NCBI RefSeq assembly: GCF_022419185.1
Contig: NZ_JAJOZK010000002.1
Coordinates: 228,884 to 292,883 of the forward strand
Origin: Thermomonas flagellata
Lineage (GTDB): Bacteria; Pseudomonadota; Gammaproteobacteria; Xanthomonadales; Xanthomonadaceae
Direction: 5' to 3'
DNA length: 64,000 nucleotides
Shown: in pieces, positions 8,619 through 15,554 of the stretch
How positions within the stretch are numbered: position 1 is the first letter of the stretch
Layout: the number at the start of each line of letters is the position of its first letter
The notes under the pieces: generated by a model
The model's input: only the letters and a program-made list of their open reading frames with translations
Told to the model about the DNA's origin: nothing
Database searches by the model: none
Made by a program: the position numbers and the translations under genes

Positions 8619-9722
8619 GTGGGCGGTCCGTGGCGGGACGCGGACGACTTCGCCGAGGCGCTGCTGGAGGCGCTGGTGGCCGCCGACCGCGCGCTCGGCA
8701 GCCGCGTCATGGGCGACGCGGTGCGCACGCTGGCGCTGCTCGAACTCGGGCCGCGCGCCTGGCTGCGCGCCTCGCAGGCCTGGCATGCCGCCCTGCAGCG
8801 GCAGCCGGCGGTGGCGCCTGCCGCGCAGGCGCCGCCCGCAGAGGACACGGGTGTGGCGGACGCAGCCGCATGGCCGGCGGTCCTGGGGCAGGGCGAGGCC
8901 GCCGGCGTGCACTGGCGCGAGTTGCCGGACCTGGCCGCGCTGGCGGAGGAGGGCGCGCGCATGCGGCACTGCGTCGGCAGCCTGGGCTATGCCCAGGCCT
9001 GCCGCCTACGCGGGCACCGCATCGTGCATCTGCACCATGCCGCCCGCGACGTGCGCGCGACCGCGCAATTCGCGCCTGAGCCCATGGGGGAGGGCGAGAT
9101 CCGCTGGTCGCTGGCGCAGCTGCGCGGTGTGCGCAACAGCGCGGCGGACGATGCGCTGGCGGAGGCGGCGGATGGCCTATTGCAATGGCTCAATTCCCCC
9201 GCGGCAGCGGCGGCCAGCCGCGCCGCGCTGGCGGCGGCCAAGATCGCGGCGGAGCGCGACGCCTCCCGGTGCCGGCGGCCGGCGGTGCAGGCGGAACGGC
9301 GCCGCCCTGCGCCGCTGGATGCCGCCAGCCAGGCCCTGCTCGCGCGCCTGCTGCCGCGCCTGCGCGCGCAGGTGCTGGCGCCTTGCGCGCTGCCGCTGGA
9401 CTGGGACTGCCGGATGGTGGGGTTCGAACACCTCGGGCTGACCGCCGAGGCGTTCGCCCCGGGCCAGGCGCTGACCCTGGCGGCGGTGGCGGAGGAGGAT
9501 CCGTTCGATCCGTGTGCCGTGCGGCTGTATCACGATGGCCGCCAGGTCGGCTGGGTCACGCGCGGGCGCGCGGCAGGCGTGCAGGCCCATCTGCGCGCGG
9601 GCCGGCGGCTCATCGCGCGGGTGCGCGCGGTGCAGCCGGCGCCGGGTGTGGACGCGCCGCTGGCGGTGTGGATCCGGATCGCAGCGGAGGATCCCGCGCC
9701 CCCGCCTACAATGCACGGATGA
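8619..9722 (+). CDS. PcfJ-like / HIRAN-like domain protein between oleA and oleB
   Basis: A 367-residue protein of unknown function. Around residues 105-170 it has the PcfJ-type signature (EEGARMRHCVGSLGYAQACR... then a hydrophobic strand), known from conjugative-plasmid PcfJ proteins. Residues about 260-350 resemble a HIRAN domain (EEDPFDPCAVRLYHDGRQVGWVTR), a fold that binds 3'-OH DNA ends in repair proteins. The N-terminal region normally seen in PcfJ-like proteins is short, so the gene may be trimmed. The GTG start is the only candidate, since the frame is open back to the oleA stop codon. Its stop overlaps the oleB start (ATGA). Confidence 0.6.
   Translation: MGGPWRDADDFAEALLEALVAADRALGSRVMGDAVRTLALLELGPRAWLRASQAWHAALQRQPAVAPAAQAPPAEDTGVADAAAWPAVLGQGEAAGVHWRELPDLAALAEEGARMRHCVGSLGYAQACRLRGHRIVHLHHAARDVRATAQFAPEPMGEGEIRWSLAQLRGVRNSAADDALAEAADGLLQWLNSPAAAAASRAALAAAKIAAERDASRCRRPAVQAERRRPAPLDAASQALLARLLPRLRAQVLAPCALPLDWDCRMVGFEHLGLTAEAFAPGQALTLAAVAEEDPFDPCAVRLYHDGRQVGWVTRGRAAGVQAHLRAGRRLIARVRAVQPAPGVDAPLAVWIRIAAEDPAPPPTMHG
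9707..9718 (+). promoter_or_regulatory. TACAAT -10-like element immediately before oleB
   Basis: TACAAT at 9707-9712 is followed by only six bases (GCACGG) before the oleB ATG. If used as a -10 box, transcription would begin at or next to the start codon, giving a leaderless mRNA. The same GCCTACAAT block recurs before ubiJ, arfB and the 47720 SDR gene. No good -35 is seen. Confidence 0.4.
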
Positions 9723-10621
9723 CGCGCCCCGACTATCCGTTCACCCCGCAGCGCTTCACGGTCCGCCCCGGCATCGGCCTGTCCTTCCTCGACGAGGGCC
9801 CGCGCGACGGCGAGGTGGTGCTGATGCTGCACGGCAATCCGTCGTGGAGCTACTACTGGCGGCATCTGGTGCTGGGCCTGCGCGACCGCTACCGCTGCGT
9901 CGTGCCCGACCACGTCGGCATGGGCCTGTCCGACCGCCCGGACGATGCCCCGCACGCCGTGCCGCGCTACGACTACACCCTGCAGTCGCGGATCGACGAC
10001 CTCGACGCCCTGCTGCGCCACCTGCGCATCGACGGCCCGCTGACCCTGGCGGTGCACGACTGGGGCGGCGGCATCGGCTTCGGTTGGGCGCTGCGCGATC
10101 CCGCGCGCGTGCGCCGGCTGGTGATCACCAACACCGGCGCGTTCCCGCTGCCGGCGGGCAAGCGCTTCCCGCGCCGGCTGGCGCTCGGCCGCGACTCCCG
10201 CCTCGGCGGCTGGTTGATCCGCCGCTACAACCTGTTCGCGCGCGGCGCCGCCCACTTCGGCACCACCCGCCGCCTGCCGCGCGCCGTGCGCGCGGCCTAT
10301 GCCGACGTGTACGCCGGCTGGGACAATGCCATCGCCACCCTGCGCTTCATGCAGGACATCCCGCTGCGCGCGGACGACCGCGCGATGCCGCTGGTGCAGG
10401 CGATGGCCGCGGCGCTGCCCGGCTATGCCGACCGCCCCGCCCTGATCGGCTGGGGCCTGCGCGACTTCGTGTTCGACCGCCACTTCCTCGACGGCTTCCG
10501 CCGCGCCCTGCCGAACGCCGAGGTGCACGCCTACCCGCACGCCGGGCACTACGTGCTGGAGGACACCCACGAAGTGCTGGTGCCGCGCATCCGCGCGTTC
10601 CTGGACGGGCATCCGGTGTGA
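9719..10621 (+). CDS. oleB: OleB, beta-lactone decarboxylase (alpha/beta hydrolase)
   Basis: Last step of olefin synthesis: it converts the cis-beta-lactone made by OleC to a cis-alkene and CO2. The 300-residue protein has the haloalkane-dehalogenase-type fold. The nucleophile is D114 in VHDWGGGIGFGWA, matching the Asp114 reported for X. campestris OleB. An oxyanion-hole HGNPSWSYYW and the catalytic histidine in HAGHYVLED are also present. The ATG overlaps the stop of the preceding gene. oleC, normally nearby, is displaced 11 kb downstream by the CRISPR-Cas locus. Confidence 0.94.
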   Translation: MTRPDYPFTPQRFTVRPGIGLSFLDEGPRDGEVVLMLHGNPSWSYYWRHLVLGLRDRYRCVVPDHVGMGLSDRPDDAPHAVPRYDYTLQSRIDDLDALLRHLRIDGPLTLAVHDWGGGIGFGWALRDPARVRRLVITNTGAFPLPAGKRFPRRLALGRDSRLGGWLIRRYNLFARGAAHFGTTRRLPRAVRAAYADVYAGWDNAIATLRFMQDIPLRADDRAMPLVQAMAAALPGYADRPALIGWGLRDFVFDRHFLDGFRRALPNAEVHAYPHAGHYVLEDTHEVLVPRIRAFLDGHPV

Positions 10622-10640
10622 GCCGCAGCCCCGCGGGCAG

Positions 10641-10892
10641 TCACGGCGCGTCGTCTGCCTCGTCGTTTTGCGCGCCGTGCCGCCGGTGCCAGGTCAGCCA
10701 GCGGTACGCCTTCAGCGCCCACGGCTTGCCGAGACCGGCGCCGATCCCGACCGCGATCGAACCCCCGACGATCAGCAGCACCAGCGCCGCCGCCCACCAC
10801 CACGCATCGAACCGGGCGACCAGCAGCAGCGCCAGCAGGACGCCGGCCATCGTCAGCATGTAGCCGATCCACTGGAACAGCATTCCGAACAT
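10641..10892 (-). CDS. Small membrane protein of unknown function
   Basis: An 83-residue protein with two predicted membrane segments: residues about 5-26 (FQWIGYMLTMAGVLLALLLVAR) and about 30-53 (WWWAAALVLLIVGGSIAVGIGAGLG). A basic-acidic tail follows (WHRRHGAQNDEADDAP). The ATG sits behind a good GGGAGG ribosome site. It is convergent with oleB (19-base gap). I do not recognise the family. Confidence 0.6.
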   Translation of the reverse strand: MFGMLFQWIGYMLTMAGVLLALLLVARFDAWWWAAALVLLIVGGSIAVGIGAGLGKPWALKAYRWLTWHRRHGAQNDEADDAP

Positions 10893-11185
10893 GTGCGCCT
10901 CCCTCGTATGGGCCGCTGTGACCCCGTGTGCGCGCATGATGCGATGCCGCGGCGTCGAGGGGGCGCGAGCCCCAGGCAGGCTTGGCAGCGGGAGAGGGAG
11001 AGGCGGAAGGCGTTGCGACGCGGGAAGAGCCGACGCGAGCCGCGGCCCCGCAGCGGTCATGGCGCGGCGCGCGGTTGGTCTTGTGCCAGGCAAGCTGCCG
11101 GGCCGGAAGGGGCGATCTCCTGTGCGTGTGCGCTGGGCAGACCTCCCGCATGAAGCCGCGCCTATATCCAGGTCAACCCGCCGCG
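10893..11185. other. Non-coding stretch at the leader-distal end of the CRISPR array
   Basis: Nearly 300 bases without a convincing gene. Bases 11115-11142 resemble a decayed CRISPR repeat in their right half (13 of the last 15 positions agree with the consensus), 43 bases before the outermost intact repeat. No transposase, tRNA or terminator is evident. Confidence 0.4.
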
Positions 11186-11213
11186 GGTCGATCCCCGCGT
11201 GCGCGGGGGAGAC
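11186..11213 (-). repeat. Outlying CRISPR repeat, identical to the array consensus
   Basis: A full 28-base repeat with no mismatches to the main array units. It lies 572 bases beyond the next repeat (11786). As the array is read from the leader at its right end, this is the oldest, terminal repeat. It is not degenerate, although terminal repeats often are. Confidence 0.9.
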
Positions 11214-11225
11214 GTAGAGGACGCC

Positions 11226-11342
11226 ATGGCCGACATCGCGGTGGTGTTCCACTGGCCGCCGGCAGCGATGGACGGCATGTTCCTCGATGAACTGATGGCA
11301 TGGCGGGAGCGTGCCCGCGAGCGGCATGAGGCGTCGGAATGA
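11226..11342 (+). CDS. P2 GpE-family phage tail protein
   Basis: A 38-residue product that fits the short P2 GpE family over its whole length. It has the conserved ADIAVVFHWPP start, a variable acidic-methionine middle (MDGM) and the ELMxWRERARER ending. In P2-like phages, GpE and its frameshifted longer form chaperone tail assembly on the tape-measure protein. An AGAGGA ribosome site lies just upstream, directly after a CRISPR repeat. The gene is intact, but its phage context is gone except for the two frames that follow. Confidence 0.85.
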   Translation: MADIAVVFHWPPAAMDGMFLDELMAWRERARERHEASE

Positions 11343-11357
11343 TGGTAGGATCGAATC

Positions 11358-11591
11358 ATGGACGCGCTGGTCTTTCTGGTGGTGGTGATGCTCGCCGTAG
11401 GCGTGCACTCAGCGCTCAACGGCGTGATCAAGCCCCTGGTCGACCGCGCCTATCCCGTGGAGGCCACTCCCCCGCCGCTGCCGCCGACCCCGGCGGCCGT
11501 GGCGGTGAGCCGCCGCAGGCGTCGCCGCATCTGGTTCTGGCTTGCCGTGTGGATCCTGGTCGGCAACCTCATGCAGTTCGTCCCGTTCTGA
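11358..11591 (+). CDS. Small phage-encoded membrane protein (unknown function)
   Basis: A 77-residue protein with two membrane segments, residues about 4-21 (LVFLVVVMLAVGVHSALN) and about 60-76 (IWFWLAVWILVGNLMQF). They are joined by a proline-rich stretch and an Arg-Arg-Arg-Arg-Arg-Arg cluster. It lies between the GpE gene and the tape-measure fragment, so it probably came from the same phage. I do not recognise a family. A second start (GTG/ATG) is not needed; an AGGATCG-like site precedes the ATG. Confidence 0.6.
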   Translation: MDALVFLVVVMLAVGVHSALNGVIKPLVDRAYPVEATPPPLPPTPAAVAVSRRRRRRIWFWLAVWILVGNLMQFVPF

Positions 11592-11618
11592 CGCTGGCGC
11601 GGCCGGCAGAGGCCGGCC

Positions 11619-11828
11619 ATGGCTGACACCCTGCGTTTACAGGTCATCCTGGACCTGGTGGATCGGGCGGGGGCCAAGCTCCGCGCCATCACCGGCGGGA
11701 GCCACACCGCCGACAAGGCCATGGCCGCGCTGCAGGACAGGCTGCGCGGGTTGCAGGCCCAGCAGCAGCAGATCGCCCGGCATCGGGTCGATCCCCGCGT
11801 GCGCGGGGGAGACAATTTAACGCGTTAA
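11619..11828 (+). pseudogene. Phage tail tape-measure protein, 5' fragment cut by a CRISPR repeat
   Basis: The first ~56 codons read as the N-terminus of a P2-type tail tape-measure protein (MADTLRLQVILDLVDRAG, then an ITGGS turn and a coiled-coil-like DRLRGLQAQQQQI). At 11786 the frame enters the CRISPR repeat and stops at 11826-11828. Complete tape-measure proteins are many hundreds of residues long, so this is a remnant. It lies on the strand opposite to CRISPR transcription, so pre-crRNA through this interval would be antisense to it. Confidence 0.8.
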
Positions 11829-12911
11829 ATTCCCAATCACGCCTAAGGTCGATCCCCGCGTGCGCGGGGGAGACCGCTGCGGGCGCTGGGCATGCCCTGG
11901 GCCGAAGGGTCGATCCCCGCGTGCGCGGGGGAGACGATGATGGCCATGGATCAGGTCTCCGGAGTGGAGGTCGATCCCCGCGTGCGCGGGGGAGACTTCA
12001 TACGCGGTTTACACGCCTCACAGGGGTGGGGTCGATCCCCGCGTGCGCGGGGGAGACCGGGCGCTGATACCTGATATGGCTATTTTCCGGGGTCGATCCC
12101 CGCGTGCGCGGGGGAGACGCCACCTCGTCGCCGGTGGCGGTGACGGGCAGGGGTCGATCCCCGCGTGCGCGGGGGAGACGCCAGGCGGCCGGCGGCGTAG
12201 CTGGTGGCCTGGGGTCGATCCCCGCGTGCGCGGGGGAGACCTGGTGGAACTGGACGGCACGCGGGTGGCGACGGGTCGATCCCCGCGTGCGCGGGGGAGA
12301 CGAAGAACCCCCCCCCGCGGGGCGCTGATCCTGAGGTCGATCCCCGCGTGCGCGGGGGAGACTATCCGAGCATTGAGGTGTCGATATGCAGCAGGGGTCG
12401 ATCCCCGCGTGCGCGGGGGAGACGGTTCGCCGCGGTCGGCACGCTGGCGACATACGGGTCGATCCCCGCGTGCGCGGGGGAGACGCGGACAGGTGCTCGC
12501 CGGAAATCTCCGGCGAGGGTCGATCCCCGCGTGCGCGGGGGAGACGATCTGCCGACCAGCACGCGGTATCCGGGTTCGGGTCGATCCCCGCGTGCGCGGG
12601 GGAGACCTGGAGATCGGCGATGCCCGCGACATCGAACGGGGTCGATCCCCGCGTGCGCGGGGGAGACTCGGGGCCTGCCTCGCCGAACACGCCGACGCCG
12701 GGTCGATCCCCGCGTGCGCGGGGGAGACCCGCAGGCATCCAGTGCCGCGTTGTTCGTGGGGGGTCGATCCCCGCGTGCGCGGGGGAGACCAGCAAAAGTA
12801 TGGTGCGACGATCCGACCGTGGGGTCGATCCCCGCGTGCGCGGGGGAGACCTGGGGGCGTGGCATGGCCTGCTGGCCTCTGGAGGTCGATCCCCGCGTGC
12901 GCGGGGGAGAC
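11786..12911 (-). CRISPR. Type I-E CRISPR array, 19 repeats and 18 spacers
   Basis: Nineteen identical 28-base repeats begin at 11786 and recur every 61 bases to 12884-12911, leaving eighteen 33-base spacers. On the plus strand the repeat begins GGTCGATCCCCGCG and ends GCGGGGGAGAC; its CCCCGCG...CGCGGGG arms form the Cas6e hairpin. Read from the cas2 side (minus strand), it matches the direction of E. coli I-E arrays, with GATCGACC at the 3' end. The base next to each repeat on the spacer 5' side (crRNA sense) is C in most units and T in the rest. Spacers 1 and 12 contain strong inverted repeats; spacer 15 resembles tape-measure coding sequence. Confidence 0.98.
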
Positions 12912-12972
12912 CCTAGTATCTAAGTCTCTGGCGATAAAGCCAAATTGTCAAAGAACCCTATTTCGCTCGGTA
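12912..12972 (-). promoter_or_regulatory. CRISPR leader with candidate promoter
   Basis: The 61 bases between the cas2 stop and the newest repeat are clearly AT-richer than the surroundings. Read on the minus strand they contain a perfect TTGACA (12946-12951) pointing into the array. No equally good -10 box is seen at 17 bases, so the exact promoter is uncertain. The leader is short; recognition elements may extend into the 3' end of cas2. Confidence 0.6.
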
Positions 12973-13266
12973 TCAGCGTCTGCACGCAAGGAGCAGGCCG
13001 TCGGCTTCTTGGAAGTGGATGGGTGGGGTGCCCAATACGCGTATGGCCTGCCCACCGGGGATGCCACGCTCTTGCCACAGGAGGATCAGCGCGGCATCGC
13101 GTTCGTTAGGAAACCATTGTTCGAGCACCTGCCAGACGCGATTCCGTACTGCGGGGGAGAGGCGAGGGGCGCTATAGACGCCAGGTGCCAGTTCAAGCAT
13201 TACAGAGGCCAAAAAACCGCGTATCCGCGGGGATACGTTACGGGTCACCACCACCGTCATCGACAT
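12973..13266 (-). CDS. cas2: Cas2e, CRISPR adaptation subunit
   Basis: A 97-residue type I-E Cas2 protein. It forms the central dimer of the Cas1-Cas2 integrase that measures and inserts new spacers. The I-E form is recognised by the MTVVVTRNVSPRIRGFLASVMLELAPGVY start and by WQVLEQWFPNERDAALILLWQ. It is the last gene of the cas operon and overlaps the 3' end of cas1 by 29 bases, which suggests translational coupling. The array leader begins directly after its stop. Confidence 0.95.
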   Translation of the reverse strand: MSMTVVVTRNVSPRIRGFLASVMLELAPGVYSAPRLSPAVRNRVWQVLEQWFPNERDAALILLWQERGIPGGQAIRVLGTPPIHFQEADGLLLACRR

Positions 13267-14137
13267 CGAAGAGCTCCTTGATGCGGTCGATCATGCGGGG
13301 GATCAGCTTCTCCTGCCGGAAGAGCCTGGCGGCGCGTTGTCGAACCTCACGCTCCAGATGAGCGGCCTTGCCATCAGCGAGTGCACGCACTGCGCCAAAC
13401 GCCAGCGGAAGGGTGATGTCGACACGGTACAGATCGGCCACATCCAGAGTGAAGGCATTGCTCGAATCTTCGTGGATGAAGCCCAGCGGTGGCAGCGCGC
13501 CGACGGCAGCGACGGCAATGTCGGCGGCGGCTTCCACGAACGTTGCCGCATGGTTGATTGCCTGGTTCGCCGGGTCTGCGCTGTTTGGATTGTCACGGTC
13601 ATAGCGGCGCCCCTGCCAGGGAATGCCGAACCGTTGCGCAACGAGCTTGTAGCTCTCCTTCATGCGCGCGCCTTCGATGCCGCGCAGGGTTTCGATGTCG
13701 CGATGCGGCAGCACGCGCCCGAAGCGCCAGGCGTAGAGGCGGCGTGCGGTGTCGAGCCGCAGTTTTGCGTCGGCCCAGCGCTCGGCGTGGCGGCGGGCGA
13801 CGTCGGAGCGGCCTTGCCCCATCGGCGGTGCGGTGTAGCTCTTGACGCCGCCTTCGCCGACGGCGGCGATCAGGGTGCCGTGGCGGGCGCAAAGGCGCAG
13901 CACATCCTGCGTCAGGCTGGTGCCCGGGCCGAGCAGAATCATCGACACCGCCTGATAGGGGATGGCGTAGTCGCCAGCGTCGAGCGTCTCGCTTTTGGCC
14001 GCCACGAAGCGCAGCGTGCCGTCCTCCACCGACAGCCTGCCGTACTCCAGCCACAACAGGCCGTGGCGGTCGGCGTGCGGGATGCGCGAGGCGGCCAGTC
14101 CCAGCCGCCCGTGCAACAGGCCAGGCGCGGGGCTCAT
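13238..14137 (-). CDS. cas1: Cas1e, CRISPR integrase
   Basis: A 299-residue Cas1 of the I-E type, the catalytic half of the spacer integrase. The metal-binding glutamate lies in IEGARMKESYK. The histidine and aspartate are in LGFIHEDSSNAFTLDVADLYR, matching Glu141, His208 and Asp221 of the E. coli protein. The open frame continues upstream of this start into cas6e. The ATG at 14137 is chosen because family similarity begins here (PGLLHGRLGLAASRIPHADR) and because it overlaps the cas6e stop as ATGA. Confidence 0.97.
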   Translation of the reverse strand: MSPAPGLLHGRLGLAASRIPHADRHGLLWLEYGRLSVEDGTLRFVAAKSETLDAGDYAIPYQAVSMILLGPGTSLTQDVLRLCARHGTLIAAVGEGGVKSYTAPPMGQGRSDVARRHAERWADAKLRLDTARRLYAWRFGRVLPHRDIETLRGIEGARMKESYKLVAQRFGIPWQGRRYDRDNPNSADPANQAINHAATFVEAAADIAVAAVGALPPLGFIHEDSSNAFTLDVADLYRVDITLPLAFGAVRALADGKAAHLEREVRQRAARLFRQEKLIPRMIDRIKELFDVDDGGGDP

Positions 14138-14832
14138 CGCGGCGGGCTGAGCAGGACCATGCCAAAACCGAAGGCGCGATGGCGGCCGATGCCGCGGGCC
14201 AGTTGCGCCGCGAAGGCCGTGCCGTCCTGCACCACGGCATCCGCGCCAAACAGGGCCTGCGGCCGCTCGACGAGGCGGAGGCGGTTGCCGCCGTTGCGGG
14301 CGCGGCGCAAGAGCCGGCTGCGGGCGCTCATTCCCAGCAGTTCCACCTGTTCCAGCCGCAGCGCCTCGCCCCATTGGGCCATGAACCATTGGCGATAGAC
14401 CTCGGCGCGTGGCGGTGTGGCCGCGCCCGTGCGGTCCAGCGCCCGCAGGTACACGTCTTTCTCCTCGTCGTCCTTGCGCGAAACGGGGCAGACCAGAACC
14501 TCCAGCCGCAGGCGCTGGCCACGACGCCACTCACCGGGCATGGGCTTGCTGGCCAGGCCTTCGGCATCCAGGGCCGCCCAGCCGCCGGGGGAGGCGAAGG
14601 CCTGCGCCCGCGCCAGAAGTTCTTCGGCGGGGATCCGGGCGTAGCCCAGCACCTCGTCGCGCCGCTCGAAGTAGCGGAAGGGCTTGGGCGCGTGTTCCCC
14701 GAACAGGGCCGCGAACCAAGCGTGCAGGGTGTAGCCCAGGGTTTCGTCTTCCTGGGCGATGCCGTGTTCATGGGCGAAGCGCAGCAGGCGCGGTGCATGG
14801 ACGGGAATGCGCACGAGATGCAGCGCGCTCAT
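14134..14832 (-). CDS. cas6e: Cas6e (CasE), pre-crRNA endoribonuclease
   Basis: Cleaves the long CRISPR transcript at the 3' base of each repeat hairpin and stays bound in Cascade. The 232-residue protein ends in the characteristic glycine-rich loop (GIGRHRAFGFGMVLL). The N-terminal half carries the histidine of the active site (HEHGIAQEDETLGYTLH). It is joined by four-base overlaps to cas5e upstream and cas1 downstream. Confidence 0.95.
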   Translation of the reverse strand: MSALHLVRIPVHAPRLLRFAHEHGIAQEDETLGYTLHAWFAALFGEHAPKPFRYFERRDEVLGYARIPAEELLARAQAFASPGGWAALDAEGLASKPMPGEWRRGQRLRLEVLVCPVSRKDDEEKDVYLRALDRTGAATPPRAEVYRQWFMAQWGEALRLEQVELLGMSARSRLLRRARNGGNRLRLVERPQALFGADAVVQDGTAFAAQLARGIGRHRAFGFGMVLLSPPR

Positions 14833-15545
14833 GCCAGTACCTCCAGAAAGCCCACGGCATGGCGCTGCGTGCCGCGGTGGATGTTGTTGCGCCAGTCGCG
14901 CGGGGCGTAGCGCTCTTCGACCTGGGCACCTTGCCCCTCATCCAGCGGCCACAGGGCCGGGATGGGGCCGGGGCGCCGGCGCGGGCCGATATCGGCCAGT
15001 GGCTCGGCGGCGAGCGCGGCCCGCACCCCCTCCGCCTCGCGCCGCCCCAGCAGCAAGGGGCTCGCGGGCAGGCAGGGCTTGCGGCCGAGGAACAGCGGCC
15101 GGGCGGGAAAGCGCAATGCCTGCTCCAGGGCCGCAAGGCCGAGGTCGCCTTCTCCGTCCAGCGCCAGGGCGATGGTGGCGACGCCGTTGGCCCAGTGGTC
15201 GCGGTGGCGGATATGGGTGCCGGTGGCGTTCTTTTTGTCGCCTTTCCGATCCTCCCGGCGCCCACGCGTGGTCCAGCCGGTATCGACCAGGAAATCCTGC
15301 CCCAGGTCCACGGTCTGGTAGTCAGTCAGCAACTCCGGTTCGGCATCCCAGCGGGCGGCGAAGCGCAGCCGGTCCTGCAGGGCCTGCAGCCGGTGGGTGT
15401 CGCGGTGATCCCAGCCCAGGGCATTGCCCAAGAGGCCCGTGAGCATGGCCACGCCGGGGAAACGCCAGACCGGATGGTTCTGGTCCACCACCACGGCGCC
15501 GAAGCTCATCAAGGGCGCATCGAGGCGCAGCAGCAGTACGTCCAT
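14829..15545 (-). CDS. cas5e: Cas5e (CasD), Cascade subunit
   Basis: A 238-residue Cas5 of the I-E type that caps the 5' handle of the crRNA within Cascade. It starts LLLRLDAPLMSFGAVVVDQNHPVWRFPGVAMLTGLLGNALGW, the standard CasD opening, and has the flexible glycine/lysine-rich thumb (TRGRREDRKGDKKNATGTHIRHR). A C-terminal DWRNNIHRGTQRHAVGFLEV block follows. Spacing: 9 bases after the cas7e stop, and a 4-base overlap with cas6e. Confidence 0.95.
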   Translation of the reverse strand: MDVLLLRLDAPLMSFGAVVVDQNHPVWRFPGVAMLTGLLGNALGWDHRDTHRLQALQDRLRFAARWDAEPELLTDYQTVDLGQDFLVDTGWTTRGRREDRKGDKKNATGTHIRHRDHWANGVATIALALDGEGDLGLAALEQALRFPARPLFLGRKPCLPASPLLLGRREAEGVRAALAAEPLADIGPRRRPGPIPALWPLDEGQGAQVEERYAPRDWRNNIHRGTQRHAVGFLEVLA

Positions 15546-15554
15546 GCCGGGGCC

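Larger units (their letters stand above)
11214..11785. other. 572-bp phage-tail DNA segment held between two CRISPR repeats
   Basis: The interval between the outlying repeat and the first regular repeat holds three phage-like reading frames on the plus strand in phage order: a GpE-type tail gene, a small membrane protein, and the 5' end of a tape-measure gene. Phage coding sequence runs to both edges. The ribosome site of the GpE gene begins 1-2 bases after the left repeat. The tape-measure frame reads with family-like residues (LQAQQQQIARH) up to the right repeat. Normal spacers here are exactly 33 bases. Confidence 0.8.

Noticed and set aside
12043..13281. Open frames running through the CRISPR array with repeated SPAHAGIDP or SIPACAGET peptides
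   Set aside because: These are translations of the repeat unit in different frames, not a repeat protein.
14138..14530. N-terminal extension of Cas1
   Set aside because: The extension lies inside cas6e in another frame and is low-complexity Pro/Arg/Gly; the family starts at 14137.
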